Origin: Thermococcus pacificus
Lineage (GTDB): Archaea; Methanobacteriota_B; Thermococci; Thermococcales; Thermococcaceae
NCBI RefSeq assembly: GCF_002214485.1
Contig: NZ_CP015102.1
Coordinates: forward strand, 868,001-932,000
Reading direction: 5' to 3'
Length of the DNA stretch: 64,000 bases
Part shown: piece by piece, positions 1 to 7,860 of the stretch
Layout: the number at the start of each line of letters is the position of its first letter
Position numbering within the stretch: position 1 is the first letter of the stretch
Notes under the pieces: model-generated
Seen by the model: the letters and a program-made list of their open reading frames with translations, nothing else
Told to the model about the DNA's origin: nothing
Databases searched by the model: none
Translations under genes and position numbers: made by a program

Positions 1-231
1 ATTGGCAGCCTTAGTATAGAGCTCGACGAAGTGGTAACCGGACTTCATGACCACCTCGGCTTCAAGTATGGCCACATAAGTCAGCACCGCCAGGAACACC
101 AGATGCACTGCCAGTCCGGTGATGCCGTACTGGAGCCAGAACTGCGGGAACAGAGCTATGCTTCCGACGCCTGTGGCAAAACCTGCGACAAGAAATACCA
201 GGTAGAGGGTCCACTTTTTGATCTCGTCCAT
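1..231 (-). CDS. Sodium-dependent (NSS/SNF-type) transporter, N-terminal part only
   Basis: Only the first 77 codons are in the window; the gene runs off the left edge. The ATG at 231 follows a GGGGGTG ribosome binding site. The peptide has two membrane segments (about residues 8-30 and 35-58), and the first carries a glycine-rich break followed by a Phe-Pro pair, like the unwound, ion-binding first helix of neurotransmitter:sodium symporters. These proteins bring amino acids or similar solutes into the cell with Na+. The family call rests on this short piece alone and the substrate cannot be inferred. A TATA-like AAAATATTTTTAG lies at about 270-284 on the same strand. Confidence 0.6.
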   Translation of the reverse strand, partial: MDEIKKWTLYLVFLVAGFATGVGSIALFPQFWLQYGITGLAVHLVFLAVLTYVAILEAEVVMKSGYHFVELYTKAAN

Positions 232-355
232 TATTACACCCCCATTGTCCTAACAACTAGCGAAATCCCTGCTAAAAATATTTTGGTTACCCGCCGACTG
301 GCACCCCCTCAAAGGGGACTTCAAGAGGGAGGATAAAAATGAAAACATGTAACGC

Positions 356-2848
356 TCAGATCAAGTCTCTCCATTTTACAAAGCCGAGCAGGAATCTGTG
401 GGGCAGCTTCTCGTGGTGCGGGTGAATTCTCACCGCGTAGTGCCAGCAGGGATCGCCAAGATGCCTGAGAGCGTTGCCCTCGTAAACGTAGAGCCACTCG
501 CCCTCTCCAACTTCCTGAGGATGCCTGAGCTCGACTATGTGGGGCTTCTCTATTTCGTAGCCCTGAGCCCTGACGCCGTAGTAAAGTTCAACCTCGACGT
601 CCTCTGGCTTGAGTCCGTCAAGGTAAACCCTGACATCAAGCCTGCTGCCCTCAACCTTGGCCTCTTTTATCTCCACCCTGTCCCAGGACGAGGTAACCCT
701 GTCCTTCCAGGCCGCTATTTCCTTGGCTCCCCTGTAGTTCTCCCTCGTGAGCCATATGTAGTTGCTCATGGCCTTTGAGTAGAACTTGTCCATGTACTCC
801 TTGACCATTCTGTGCGTGCTGAAGCGCGGGGCTATACTCTTTATGCTCTCCTTCATCATGTATATCCAGCGCTCGCGGTTGTCGTAGTAGGTCGGGATTA
901 TTTCCTCCTCGAGTAGGGTGTAGAGGCTCTCAGCGTCCTTCACGTCATCTTCCTCGGTCTCAGGCTCGGTGGTTTCCTCCCCGATAACCCAGCCGTTCTT
1001 GCCGTTGTAGCCCTCGACCCACCACCCATCGTAGATGCTCGCGTTGAGGACACCGTTAAGGCCGGCCTTCATACCGCTTGTTCCGCTGGCTTCAAGCGGT
1101 CTGCGTGGGTTGTTGAGCCAGACGTCAACTCCTGCTACCATAAGCCTCGCGCTTCCCATGTCGTAGTTCTCGAGGACGAATATCTTGCCCCTGAACTCTG
1201 GCATCTGGCTGACCTCGTAAACCCTTCTCAGGAACTCCTTTCCAGCTTCATCGCGTGGATGGGCCTTTCCACCGAAGACAATGTACACTGGCCTTTCTGG
1301 GTTGTTAAGTATCTTCTTCAGCCTCTCGAGATCGCTCAGGATGAGTGTTGCCCTCTTGTAGGTTGCAAAGCGCCTGGCAAAGCCTATTATGAGAGCGTTC
1401 TCGTCTATCTCCGGTATTGGGTCATCAGTTCCAAGTCTCTTGTTTCTCTCCATTATTTTCTCTCTGAGGAGCTCTATGAACTGCCTCTTTGCCTCGAGGT
1501 GGGCCTCCCATAGTTCTTCATCGGGAATCATTTCCACAGCGTACCAGATACCCTCAAGGTTTGTGTGCTCACGCCAGACCTTGCCGATGTAACGGTCGAA
1601 GAGCTTCCTCATACTGTTGTGGACCCACGTCATTGTGTGGACGCCGTTGGTTATGCCCTCGATGGGTATCTCGTTGAGGGGAACCCCTGGCCAGAGATCC
1701 TTCCACATGCGCTTGCTTACCTCCGCGTGGAGCTGGCTTACGCCGTTGACATAGCTTGAAGTCCTTATGGCTAAGAGGGTCATGTTTATCTGGTCACCCT
1801 CGCGACCGAGTTCGAGGAGCTCTTCTCTCCCCTCAAGGAATTTTGAAAGCCTCTTTCTCACCTCTTCAATAGGGAATCTGTCGTGGCCTGCCGGAACCGG
1901 CGTGTGGGTTGTGAAAATGGTCGTTCCCCTGACGATGCTCAAAGCTTCCGTGAAGGTGAGACCTTTTTCCGTGTACCATGCTATCCTCTGAAGGTTGGCG
2001 AAGGCGGGATGTCCCTCGTTGAGGTGGATTACACCAGGCTCGATGCCGAGAGCCTTGAGCAGTCTCATTCCGCCGATTCCAAGGAGGATCTCCTGTTTTA
2101 TGCGCTTGTCCATCTCGGCGTTGTAGAGGTAGTCGCAGACCGTTCTGTCCTCTGGACTGTTCTCGGGGACGTCCGTGTCGAGGAGGTAGAGCTTGACCCT
2201 ACCGACGTTGACCTCGAAGGCCCTCGCGTAGACTATCCTGTCTTCAATTGGAACTTCAATGAGGAGAGGTTTTCCGTCTTTGCCCAGAACGGGTTTTATT
2301 GGCATTTCTTCTGGCCTGTACTCGGGGAATATCTCCCTCTGCCTCCCGTTCTCGTCAATTTCCTGGCGGAAGTAGCCGTGCTTGTAAAGGAGGCCTATCG
2401 CTATGAACGGAAGGCCGAGGTCACTGGCAGTCTTGACGTGGTCTCCGGCGAGGATTCCGAGGCCACCGGAGTAAATCGGGAGACTCTTGCTTATGCCGTA
2501 CTCCATGCAGAGATAGACTATCGGCTTGTCCCATTTGGGGTAGTTGGTCGAGAACCATGTTGATCTCGGGTTCATGTATGCGGTGAACTGGTCCATGACG
2601 AGCTCATAGAGGTTCATGAAGTCGTCGTCCTTGAGGAGCTCTCTGAACCTCTCTTCTGGCGTGTCCAGAAGGAGTTTGACCGGGTTCTTGTATTCACGCC
2701 AGTGCTCGGGATCTATGTACTCCCAGAGCTTGGTGGCACGCCTGTTCCAGCTCCACCAGTAATTATACGCCAGATCTGCAAGATCTCCCAGCGGATAGGG
2801 GAGCTTCGCCCTTATTGAATCCTCAACTGCGTGGGAAACGTCCGCCAT
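356..2848 (-). CDS. malP: Maltodextrin (alpha-glucan) phosphorylase
   Basis: An 830-residue GT35-family phosphorylase that releases glucose-1-phosphate from maltodextrins or glycogen with inorganic phosphate in the cytoplasm. The pyridoxal-phosphate lysine is visible in GTSGMKAGLNG (about residue 594), and the glucan- and phosphate-binding region before it is intact. The ATG at 2848 is preferred to the GTG nine bases upstream because AAGGTGGT sits 5 nt before it. The length fits the short archaeal type (Thermococcus litoralis MalP) and not the longer regulated animal enzymes. A TATA box at 2894-2903 and a glycolytic-motif-like dyad at 2862-2878 suggest control by sugar supply. The product can enter glycolysis through the phosphomutase at 53-54.7 kb. 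Confidence 0.95.
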   Translation of the reverse strand: MADVSHAVEDSIRAKLPYPLGDLADLAYNYWWSWNRRATKLWEYIDPEHWREYKNPVKLLLDTPEERFRELLKDDDFMNLYELVMDQFTAYMNPRSTWFSTNYPKWDKPIVYLCMEYGISKSLPIYSGGLGILAGDHVKTASDLGLPFIAIGLLYKHGYFRQEIDENGRQREIFPEYRPEEMPIKPVLGKDGKPLLIEVPIEDRIVYARAFEVNVGRVKLYLLDTDVPENSPEDRTVCDYLYNAEMDKRIKQEILLGIGGMRLLKALGIEPGVIHLNEGHPAFANLQRIAWYTEKGLTFTEALSIVRGTTIFTTHTPVPAGHDRFPIEEVRKRLSKFLEGREELLELGREGDQINMTLLAIRTSSYVNGVSQLHAEVSKRMWKDLWPGVPLNEIPIEGITNGVHTMTWVHNSMRKLFDRYIGKVWREHTNLEGIWYAVEMIPDEELWEAHLEAKRQFIELLREKIMERNKRLGTDDPIPEIDENALIIGFARRFATYKRATLILSDLERLKKILNNPERPVYIVFGGKAHPRDEAGKEFLRRVYEVSQMPEFRGKIFVLENYDMGSARLMVAGVDVWLNNPRRPLEASGTSGMKAGLNGVLNASIYDGWWVEGYNGKNGWVIGEETTEPETEEDDVKDAESLYTLLEEEIIPTYYDNRERWIYMMKESIKSIAPRFSTHRMVKEYMDKFYSKAMSNYIWLTRENYRGAKEIAAWKDRVTSSWDRVEIKEAKVEGSRLDVRVYLDGLKPEDVEVELYYGVRAQGYEIEKPHIVELRHPQEVGEGEWLYVYEGNALRHLGDPCWHYAVRIHPHHEKLPHRFLLGFVKWRDLI

Positions 2849-2861
2849 GGCAACCACCTTA

Positions 2862-2878
2862 TATCATCGACAGTGATA
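2862..2878 (-). promoter_or_regulatory. Glycolytic-motif-like operator at malP
   Basis: On the minus strand the site reads TATCAC-TGTCG-ATGATA, one base from the Thermococcales glycolytic motif TATCAC-N5-GTGATA bound by the TrmB-family regulator Tgr. The likely TATA box (CTTTTTAAGG, 2894-2903) places the transcription start near 2873, inside the dyad and just before the ribosome binding site. A site downstream of TATA is the position expected for repression when sugar is absent. Binding is inferred from sequence only. Confidence 0.65.
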
Positions 2879-2896
2879 CCAACTTAACCTCGACCT

Positions 2897-2918
2897 TAAA
2901 AAGTCTGCCTCTCGGCAG
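2897..2918 (-). terminator. Hairpin plus T-run after pck
   Basis: On the minus strand, 30 nt after the pck stop, CTGCC-GAGA-GGCAG forms a 5-bp stem closed by a GNRA-type tetraloop and is followed by ACTTTTTAA. The T-run is also part of the malP TATA box, so pck termination and malP initiation would share the same DNA. Confidence 0.5.
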
Positions 2919-2947
2919 GTGACGAAAGTGAAGAAAACAGAAGGGAA

Positions 2948-4822
2948 TCAGGATTTCTCAAGAGTGAAAGGACTTATGTAGTCGCCGTACTTCTCCCTGG
3001 CCTCAAGAAGGCGCTTCCTTTCTTCTTCGAGAACCCTGAAGAGCTCTTCGGGAACGTTATCGAGCTTCCTGTATATCTCCTCAATGCGGTCTATCTTTGC
3101 CAGAAGCTCCGGAACCCGTATTGTGAACTGCTTCTCGTAGGCATCTCTCGTGTATTCTTTGTTCAGAACCTCATCAAAGAGTCTTCTTAAATCCTCGTAC
3201 TTCGGTATGTAGCCGATTGGAGTCTCTATGGCCTCGACGTCGCCGTGAACGCGAAGCTCCATCCACTTGAGCCAGACTGCCTTGTCGAGCTTGTGGTTGA
3301 GCCAGTTGCCCTTTTCATCGCGGAGGAAGTAGTTGACGGCGAAGATTTTCGGCGATTTCCTGAGCTTTCTGCCGAACTCGAGGTAGTTCCTGAGGTAGTC
3401 GCCAAGGTGGACGCTCATGAAGTCGAGGATGGCCATTGGGTTGAAGGCCCTAACTCCTTCCTTTCCTAGGGTTGCCGCTGTCGTCTCGCTCTCAAGAGAG
3501 GCGCCCATGGTTATGACGCCGTGCTCCCAGTCGAAGGCTTCCCTCACCGGCGGCCAGGTGTCTGCGTCCCTTCCTCCGAATATCATTCCACCGACTTCAA
3601 CGCCGCACGGGTTCTCAAGGGCCTCCAAATCTGCGTTGGGGAAGTGCTCGAGCGAGACTGTGAAGCGCGCGTTCTTGTGGCTTGGAGGTATCTCGTTGCC
3701 TTCGGCGTCCTTCTTTCCGCGCCACCACTTTCCACTGTGGTTCTCTCCCTCATCGGGAATCTCAACACCCATGTCGTTCCAGTAGGGCTTTCCATCCTTC
3801 ACCAAAACGTTCGAGAAGATTATCTCGACCGGTGAGTGGAGAACCTGCCATATTATCGGGTCGTCCTCGGGGTTTACACCCTGGATGATGCCGAAAACAC
3901 CCTTCTCAACGTTCGCTCCCCTGGCAACTCCGTTGACCGGGAGGATAAAGCTCAGGTCGTCGCCGACTATGTTCTCCCAGCTTATCATGGCCGTTGATGT
4001 CTTGCCGCACATGCTCGGGTAAGCACCGGTGAAGTAGGTCTTCCTGCCGTGCGGGCCGTTCACGCGCATGAGGAACATGTGCTCACTGAGCCAGCCCTCC
4101 TCGACGGCCCTCTTGATGGTCAGCCTGAAGGCGAGCTTCTTGAGGCCTATAGTGTTCCCGCCGTACTGGGTGTTAACTGAGTAGACGGTCTCGTCCTCGA
4201 GGTCGATGTAAATCCTCCTCTTGTCGAGGTTCTTGCTCGTCTTCCTCTCGTCCAGCTCTCCAGTCGAGTGGACAAAGCGGAAGAACCTTGCGCTCCTTCC
4301 AAGCCTCTTAAACTCCTCGTAGCCTTTGCGGTAAAGGATGAACTCCGAGTGGGCAACGTAAGCGGAATCAGTGAGCTGGACGGCCGGAATCGTGAAGATT
4401 GAGTTTTTAGGTCCGAGGACGAAGAAGCAAATGAAGAGCTCCTTGCCCTTCATAACGCCCCTCATGAGCTCGCGTATCTCCTTCAGGCCTTCGTCCCTGT
4501 CCTTGGTGTTTATGTAGGGGAGCTTCTTCCCACCCGACAGGAGGATGGCGGTGTTGGCCTTGTCCCTCGCCTGGTCGTAGTAGTTGTCGTAGTGGACGGT
4601 ATGGTTCGGTGTTTCGAGCATCTTTTCTTCGCAGTAGTAGAGGGCCTTCCAGCGGACGTACTGCTCGTCCTCTTCGCTGTCTGTGCAGACGAAGACCTTA
4701 TCCGGCTCGAGCCACTCAATCCACTCCGCCAGAAAAGCGTGCAGCTCAGGGTTGTCTATCGCCTTTATCTTCTCGAACTGCTCTTTATCGAGGAGCTTTT
4801 CAAGCCTCTCAAGGGGTTCCAT
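2948..4822 (-). CDS. pck: Phosphoenolpyruvate carboxykinase (GTP)
   Basis: A 624-residue GTP-class PEP carboxykinase interconverting oxaloacetate and PEP with GTP/GDP, linking the C4 pool and gluconeogenesis. The catalytic nucleotide loop SMCGKTST, with the Cys typical of GTP-dependent enzymes, is at about residues 270-277, preceded by GPHGRKTYFTGAYP. Length matches GTP-type enzymes rather than the shorter ATP type. It lies 90 nt upstream of malP in the same direction but has its own terminator-like hairpin after it. It is divergent from the nucleotidyltransferase gene at 4965, with a shared 142-bp control region. The start ATG follows GGAGGCGATACC. Confidence 0.95.
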   Translation of the reverse strand: MEPLERLEKLLDKEQFEKIKAIDNPELHAFLAEWIEWLEPDKVFVCTDSEEDEQYVRWKALYYCEEKMLETPNHTVHYDNYYDQARDKANTAILLSGGKKLPYINTKDRDEGLKEIRELMRGVMKGKELFICFFVLGPKNSIFTIPAVQLTDSAYVAHSEFILYRKGYEEFKRLGRSARFFRFVHSTGELDERKTSKNLDKRRIYIDLEDETVYSVNTQYGGNTIGLKKLAFRLTIKRAVEEGWLSEHMFLMRVNGPHGRKTYFTGAYPSMCGKTSTAMISWENIVGDDLSFILPVNGVARGANVEKGVFGIIQGVNPEDDPIIWQVLHSPVEIIFSNVLVKDGKPYWNDMGVEIPDEGENHSGKWWRGKKDAEGNEIPPSHKNARFTVSLEHFPNADLEALENPCGVEVGGMIFGGRDADTWPPVREAFDWEHGVITMGASLESETTAATLGKEGVRAFNPMAILDFMSVHLGDYLRNYLEFGRKLRKSPKIFAVNYFLRDEKGNWLNHKLDKAVWLKWMELRVHGDVEAIETPIGYIPKYEDLRRLFDEVLNKEYTRDAYEKQFTIRVPELLAKIDRIEEIYRKLDNVPEELFRVLEEERKRLLEAREKYGDYISPFTLEKS

Positions 4823-4847
4823 GGTATCGCCTCCAAAAAAGAGTTGA

Positions 4848-4931
4848 GCGATGCCTTAAAATAGTTTGTCGAGTAACTAAGTACGTTGATGCATCTATGA
4901 GTTCAGTGGTGATGGCATCGCAAAATATATT
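4848..4931. promoter_or_regulatory. Divergent control region pck / nucleotidyltransferase
   Basis: Both promoters are visible: TTTTAA-type TATA for pck on the minus strand (about 4853-4862) and AAAATATATTA (4922-4932) on the plus strand. The octamer GGCATCGC follows the pck TATA on the minus strand (4848-4855) and precedes the other TATA on the plus strand (4914-4921). Between them lie the dyads GATGCATC (4888-4895) and GATGGCATC (4911-4919). The repeated GATG/CATC pattern suggests a shared operator. Confidence 0.45.
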
Positions 4932-4964
4932 AACTGGGAGTGATACATTGAGGTGGTGCGCACA

Positions 4965-6050
4965 ATGAAGGCGGTAGTGCTCGCAGGAGGCAGGGGGACG
5001 AGGCTTCTCCCGCTGACGGTATACCGGCCGAAGCCCATGATACCCTTCTTCAACAGGCCCCTAATGGAATATGCCCTGCTGAACCTCATCAACGCGGGCG
5101 TCGATGAGGTCTACGTCCTCGTCGGCTACCTGAAGGAGCGCATAATGGAATACTTCGGAGACGGAAGCAGATGGGGAATCGAGATTCACTACTCGAACAA
5201 GGATAACATAAAGCTCGGAACTGCCGGTGCCACCAAGAAGGTGGTCAAGCACATGGACGATACGTTCTTCGTTGTTTCCAGCGACGTTCTGACTAACCTC
5301 GACCTGAAGGCGCTCTACGACTATCACCGCTCGAAGAAGGCCCTTGCAACGATAGCACTCTCGCAGGTGGAAGACCCAACCCAGTACGGCATAGCGATAA
5401 TCGACAACGACGGCAGAATCCTGCGCTTCAAGGAGAAGCCAAAGCCCGAAGAAGCCTTCAGCAACCTCGTCAACGCTGGCATCTACGTCTTTGAGCCGGA
5501 GGCCTTTGACCTCGTTCCAAAGGCAAAGGAGTTCGACTTCTCCAAGGATCTTTTTCCGAGAATGCTGGAGAACGACTTAGCCCTCTACGGCTTCCCGTTC
5601 AGTGAGTACTGGAACGACGTGGGAAGGGCCTCGAGCTATCTCCAGGCGACTGAGGACGTTTTCCTCGGCCGATTAATCCTCCCAGGATTGAGAACCGAGA
5701 GCTTGAAGGGCAACCTCGAGTACGGCGGGGCGGTCGTTACCGGCAGGAGATGCATCCTGAGGCAGCCCGAGGTCAGAGGCTTTGCGGTTCTCGGCGACAA
5801 CGTTGAGATCGGCCAAAACGTTAAAATAGAGCGTTCGGTGATATTTTCAGGCGCTGTTATAGGGGACGGTGCCGAGATAAGGGAAGCGATAATCGGCGAA
5901 AACGTCCGGATTGGAAAGGGCGTTGTGATCCAGCCTGGAAGTGTCATAGGCGACAACACGCTCATCGAGGACTTCAGCAAGATCGGCTCCAACGTCAAGA
6001 TATGGGTGGAGTCGAGGATTGGAAAGGAGAGTATAGTACTGCCTGACTGA
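4965..6050 (+). CDS. Sugar-1-phosphate nucleotidyltransferase with left-handed beta-helix
   Basis: A 361-residue NDP-sugar pyrophosphorylase-like protein (COG1208 type). The N-terminal nucleotidyltransferase fold has the signature GGRGTRLLPLT (about 8-18), RPKPM, and SSDVLTNLD, where the Asp would bind metal. The C-terminal third (from about residue 255) is hexapeptide-repeat left-handed beta-helix (NVEIGQNVKIE, GAVIGDGAEIRE). The ATG at 4965 is chosen over the upstream in-frame GTG because GAGGTGGT lies just before it. It would join a sugar-1-phosphate to a nucleotide; base and sugar are not fixed by sequence. Its closest architecture is the N-terminal half of bacterial guanylyltransferase/phosphomannomutase-like fusion proteins, and the next gene matches the other half. 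Confidence 0.88.
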   Translation: MKAVVLAGGRGTRLLPLTVYRPKPMIPFFNRPLMEYALLNLINAGVDEVYVLVGYLKERIMEYFGDGSRWGIEIHYSNKDNIKLGTAGATKKVVKHMDDTFFVVSSDVLTNLDLKALYDYHRSKKALATIALSQVEDPTQYGIAIIDNDGRILRFKEKPKPEEAFSNLVNAGIYVFEPEAFDLVPKAKEFDFSKDLFPRMLENDLALYGFPFSEYWNDVGRASSYLQATEDVFLGRLILPGLRTESLKGNLEYGGAVVTGRRCILRQPEVRGFAVLGDNVEIGQNVKIERSVIFSGAVIGDGAEIREAIIGENVRIGKGVVIQPGSVIGDNTLIEDFSKIGSNVKIWVESRIGKESIVLPD

Positions 6051-6060
6051 GGTGGTGAAA

Positions 6061-6768
6061 ATGGAGGTATACCATTCCCCAAGGTTCAACCCGGAGGAGC
6101 TGGCCCTCCTTGGAAGGGCCATAGGGACCATATCTCACGGCACGATAATAGTCGGAAGGGACGGAAGGGCCATATCGAGGTACGGAAAGAGAGCTATGGT
6201 TGTGGGAATCGTCAGCACTGGTTCGACGATAATGGACGTCCGCCTCATCCCGCTCATAGCGCTCAAAGACTTCGCCCACCGGAAGGGCCTTCCGTTAGCG
6301 TACGTCTACTACCACAACGGCGTCCGCGTTTACGTCAGCGGCATCGACAGCGACGAGATAGGGGCAATACTAGAGAGCAGAAGCTTCATCGAGGCCCACC
6401 CGAACGACATAGGCGCGACCGTCTACTATCCCAACGCCCTCGACGACTTCCTGCACGAGGTCTTCAAGCACTATAACTTCCAAGTTGGGGGCAAGGTTCT
6501 AGTGGACGCTATGAACACCCCCGCTGTGCTCTTCTTCCCGCGCATGAGCGATCACTTCGGCTTCGAGGTCGAGCTGATCAACGACATGATGACCAGCTAC
6601 CTCCCACCCAAGCCGAAGGAGGTCTTCCTCCACAAGTTGAGCAAGGGAGACTACGACTTCGGCCTGCGCTTCAGGCCCGAAGGAGTGGTCGAGTTCTACA
6701 GGGAAGGTGAGGAACTCGAGTTTGGAAGCATGTGGAAGCTCCTTGATCACATGAAGAAGAACCTTTGA
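6061..6768 (+). CDS. Degenerate, truncated phosphohexomutase-like protein
   Basis: A 235-residue protein starting 10 nt after the nucleotidyltransferase stop (ATG after GAGGTGGTG), so certainly co-transcribed. Residues 28-60 (VGRDGR at 31-36) resemble domain 1 of alpha-D-phosphohexomutases, and residues 133-165 (KVLVDAMNTP) resemble domain 2. Where active enzymes have the phosphoserine loop TASHNP there is YVYYHNGVRV (about 81-90). Where the Mg2+ loop DGDADR should follow, FRPEG appears (about 204-208). The rest of domain 3 and all of domain 4 are absent. Catalysis therefore looks impossible; a structural or regulatory role with the nucleotidyltransferase is inferred. The gene ends in a T-rich stretch, not at an obvious truncation scar. 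Confidence 0.75.
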   Translation: MEVYHSPRFNPEELALLGRAIGTISHGTIIVGRDGRAISRYGKRAMVVGIVSTGSTIMDVRLIPLIALKDFAHRKGLPLAYVYYHNGVRVYVSGIDSDEIGAILESRSFIEAHPNDIGATVYYPNALDDFLHEVFKHYNFQVGGKVLVDAMNTPAVLFFPRMSDHFGFEVELINDMMTSYLPPKPKEVFLHKLSKGDYDFGLRFRPEGVVEFYREGEELEFGSMWKLLDHMKKNL

Positions 6769-6786
6769 TTTTTCGGTTATTTTTTA
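6769..6786 (+). terminator. T-rich terminator after the phosphohexomutase-like gene
   Basis: Immediately after the stop codon there are two T-runs (TTTTT and TTTTTT), as used by archaeal intrinsic termination. The next gene has its own TATA box (GCATTAAAAAGG, 6817-6828). Confidence 0.5.
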
Positions 6787-6868
6787 AAACTCTTTAAAAA
6801 ATCCTCACGGAAAAGCATTAAAAAGGTACTTCCCGACATCCCCTCCGTTCATTTTGGAGGTGACACCT

Positions 6869-7492
6869 GTGGGAATGTTTGTTGTTATCGAGGGAATCGA
6901 TGGCGCCGGCAAATCAACCCAGGCAAAGCTTCTTGCGAAGTGGTTTGAAGAAAGGGGATACGAAGTGGTTCTGACAAAGGAACCCACTGACACAGCCTTT
7001 GGAAAGCTCATTCGAAAGCTCGTTCTCACCGGTGGGAAGGAAGGCATAATAGACGGTGCCAGGATAAGCCACGAGGCCGAGGCGCTCCTCTTTGCGGCAG
7101 ACAGGGCGGAACACGTGGCGAAGCTGATTAAGCCGTCGATCGAGGCAGGTAAAATCGTGATATCCGACAGGTACTTCTACTCATCGCTCGCCTACCAGTG
7201 GGCCCGCGGCTTGGACCTTGAGTGGCTGATAGACTTGAACCGCTTTGCGGTGAGACCAGACCTCGTGATACTCCTCGACCTGCCGGTCAAGGAGAGCATG
7301 AAGCGTATAAACGGCAGGAGCATAAAGACGGAGTTCGACAAGATAGCCGAGCTCCAGAAGAAGGTGCGCGAGAACTATCTGAAACTCACCGAACGCTTCC
7401 CGGAGATGAGGATCGTCAACGCCCTCGCGAGCGTCGAGGACATACACAACGACATCGTCGCGCTCGTGGAGCACGAGCTCCTAAAGAAGTGA
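6869..7492 (+). CDS. tmk: dTMP kinase (thymidylate kinase)
   Basis: A 207-residue P-loop kinase phosphorylating dTMP to dTDP. The Walker A motif GIDGAGKST is at residues 9-17; the DR(Y) motif [12 protein letters not shown] and the [11 protein letters not shown] helix follow at the usual spacing. A GTG start at 6869 is chosen because GGAGGTGA ends 5-6 nt before it; an ATG two codons later is the alternative. A TATA box at 6817-6828 gives this gene its own promoter, so it is not part of the upstream sugar pair. Thymidylate kinase is essential for dTTP synthesis. Confidence 0.93.
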   Translation: MGMFVVIEGIDGAGKSTQAKLLAKWFEERGYEVVLTKEPTDTAFGKLIRKLVLTGGKEGIIDGARISHEAEALLFAADRAEHVAKLIKPSIEAGKIVISDRYFYSSLAYQWARGLDLEWLIDLNRFAVRPDLVILLDLPVKESMKRINGRSIKTEFDKIAELQKKVRENYLKLTERFPEMRIVNALASVEDIHNDIVALVEHELLKK

Positions 7493-7614
7493 GCCGCTTT
7501 GGGGTCAGCCAGTGCCAGTCTCTTCATCCGGTAGCGAATCAGACCGGTAAACGCTCTTCATCCCCCTTCTCCCTTCGGCGGTTGCTTTTTAAAATGTTCT
7601 CCCAAAATTCTCCC

Positions 7615-7672
7615 GGCCGATGACGAGCGTTAGCCACGCTGAGCGGTGAGGAAAAGAGGGTTAGCCGAGGCC
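7615..7672 (+). ncRNA. Candidate C/D box sRNA (rRNA 2'-O-methylation guide)
   Basis: In order: GGCC stem (7615-7618), box C core GATGA (7619-7623), 15-nt guide, box D' CTGA (7639-7642), 3-nt spacer, box C' GTGAGGA (7646-7652), 12-nt guide, box D CCGA (7665-7668), GGCC stem (7669-7672). A TATA box CTTTTTAAAA at 7585-7594 puts the start at about 7615, the first base of the stem. Box D deviates from CTGA by one base. The spacing equals that of the candidates at 43104 and 47394. Guide targets were not computed. Confidence 0.62.
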
Positions 7673-7716
7673 AAACGTTTAAAACTGGCTTCATGCATTT
7701 TTTACGGTGGTGAGGT

Positions 7717-7860
7717 CTGGAGGAGTTCTACCGCCACTTCCGGTGGTGGATGGAGCCGAACGATGAGAGAGCCGTTGAGAGGTTCAGGGCGATTGAGAGT
7801 TTCTTTGAGGGTTATGGACACGATGAAGGCCTACCTGGTGGGCCTCATCAACCCCTTTGA
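7717..7860 (+). pseudogene. Start-less 5' fragment of an unidentified gene
   Basis: A strong promoter (CCAAACGTTTAAAACT, 7671-7686) and a ribosome binding site (GGTGGTGAGG, 7707-7716) precede an open frame that begins with CTG, not ATG. Its 47 codons read naturally (EEFYRHFRWWMEPNDER and on) before dissolving at a TGA at 7858. A missing A in GGTC[A]TGGAGG would explain the lost ATG. The frame overlaps the truncated permease in another frame, so the two are probably joined by a deletion. I do not recognise the protein. Confidence 0.4.

Noticed and set aside
31-336. Plus-strand frame of 101 codons near the left edge
   Set aside because: It is antisense to the start of the sodium-dependent transporter and its promoter, has no ribosome binding site and no protein-like composition.
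4848-4964. Possible C/D sRNA in the pck divergent region (GCGATGC, CTGA, AGATGC)
   Set aside because: Boxes C and C' lack the final A, no box D follows at 12 nt, and no terminal stem is formed.
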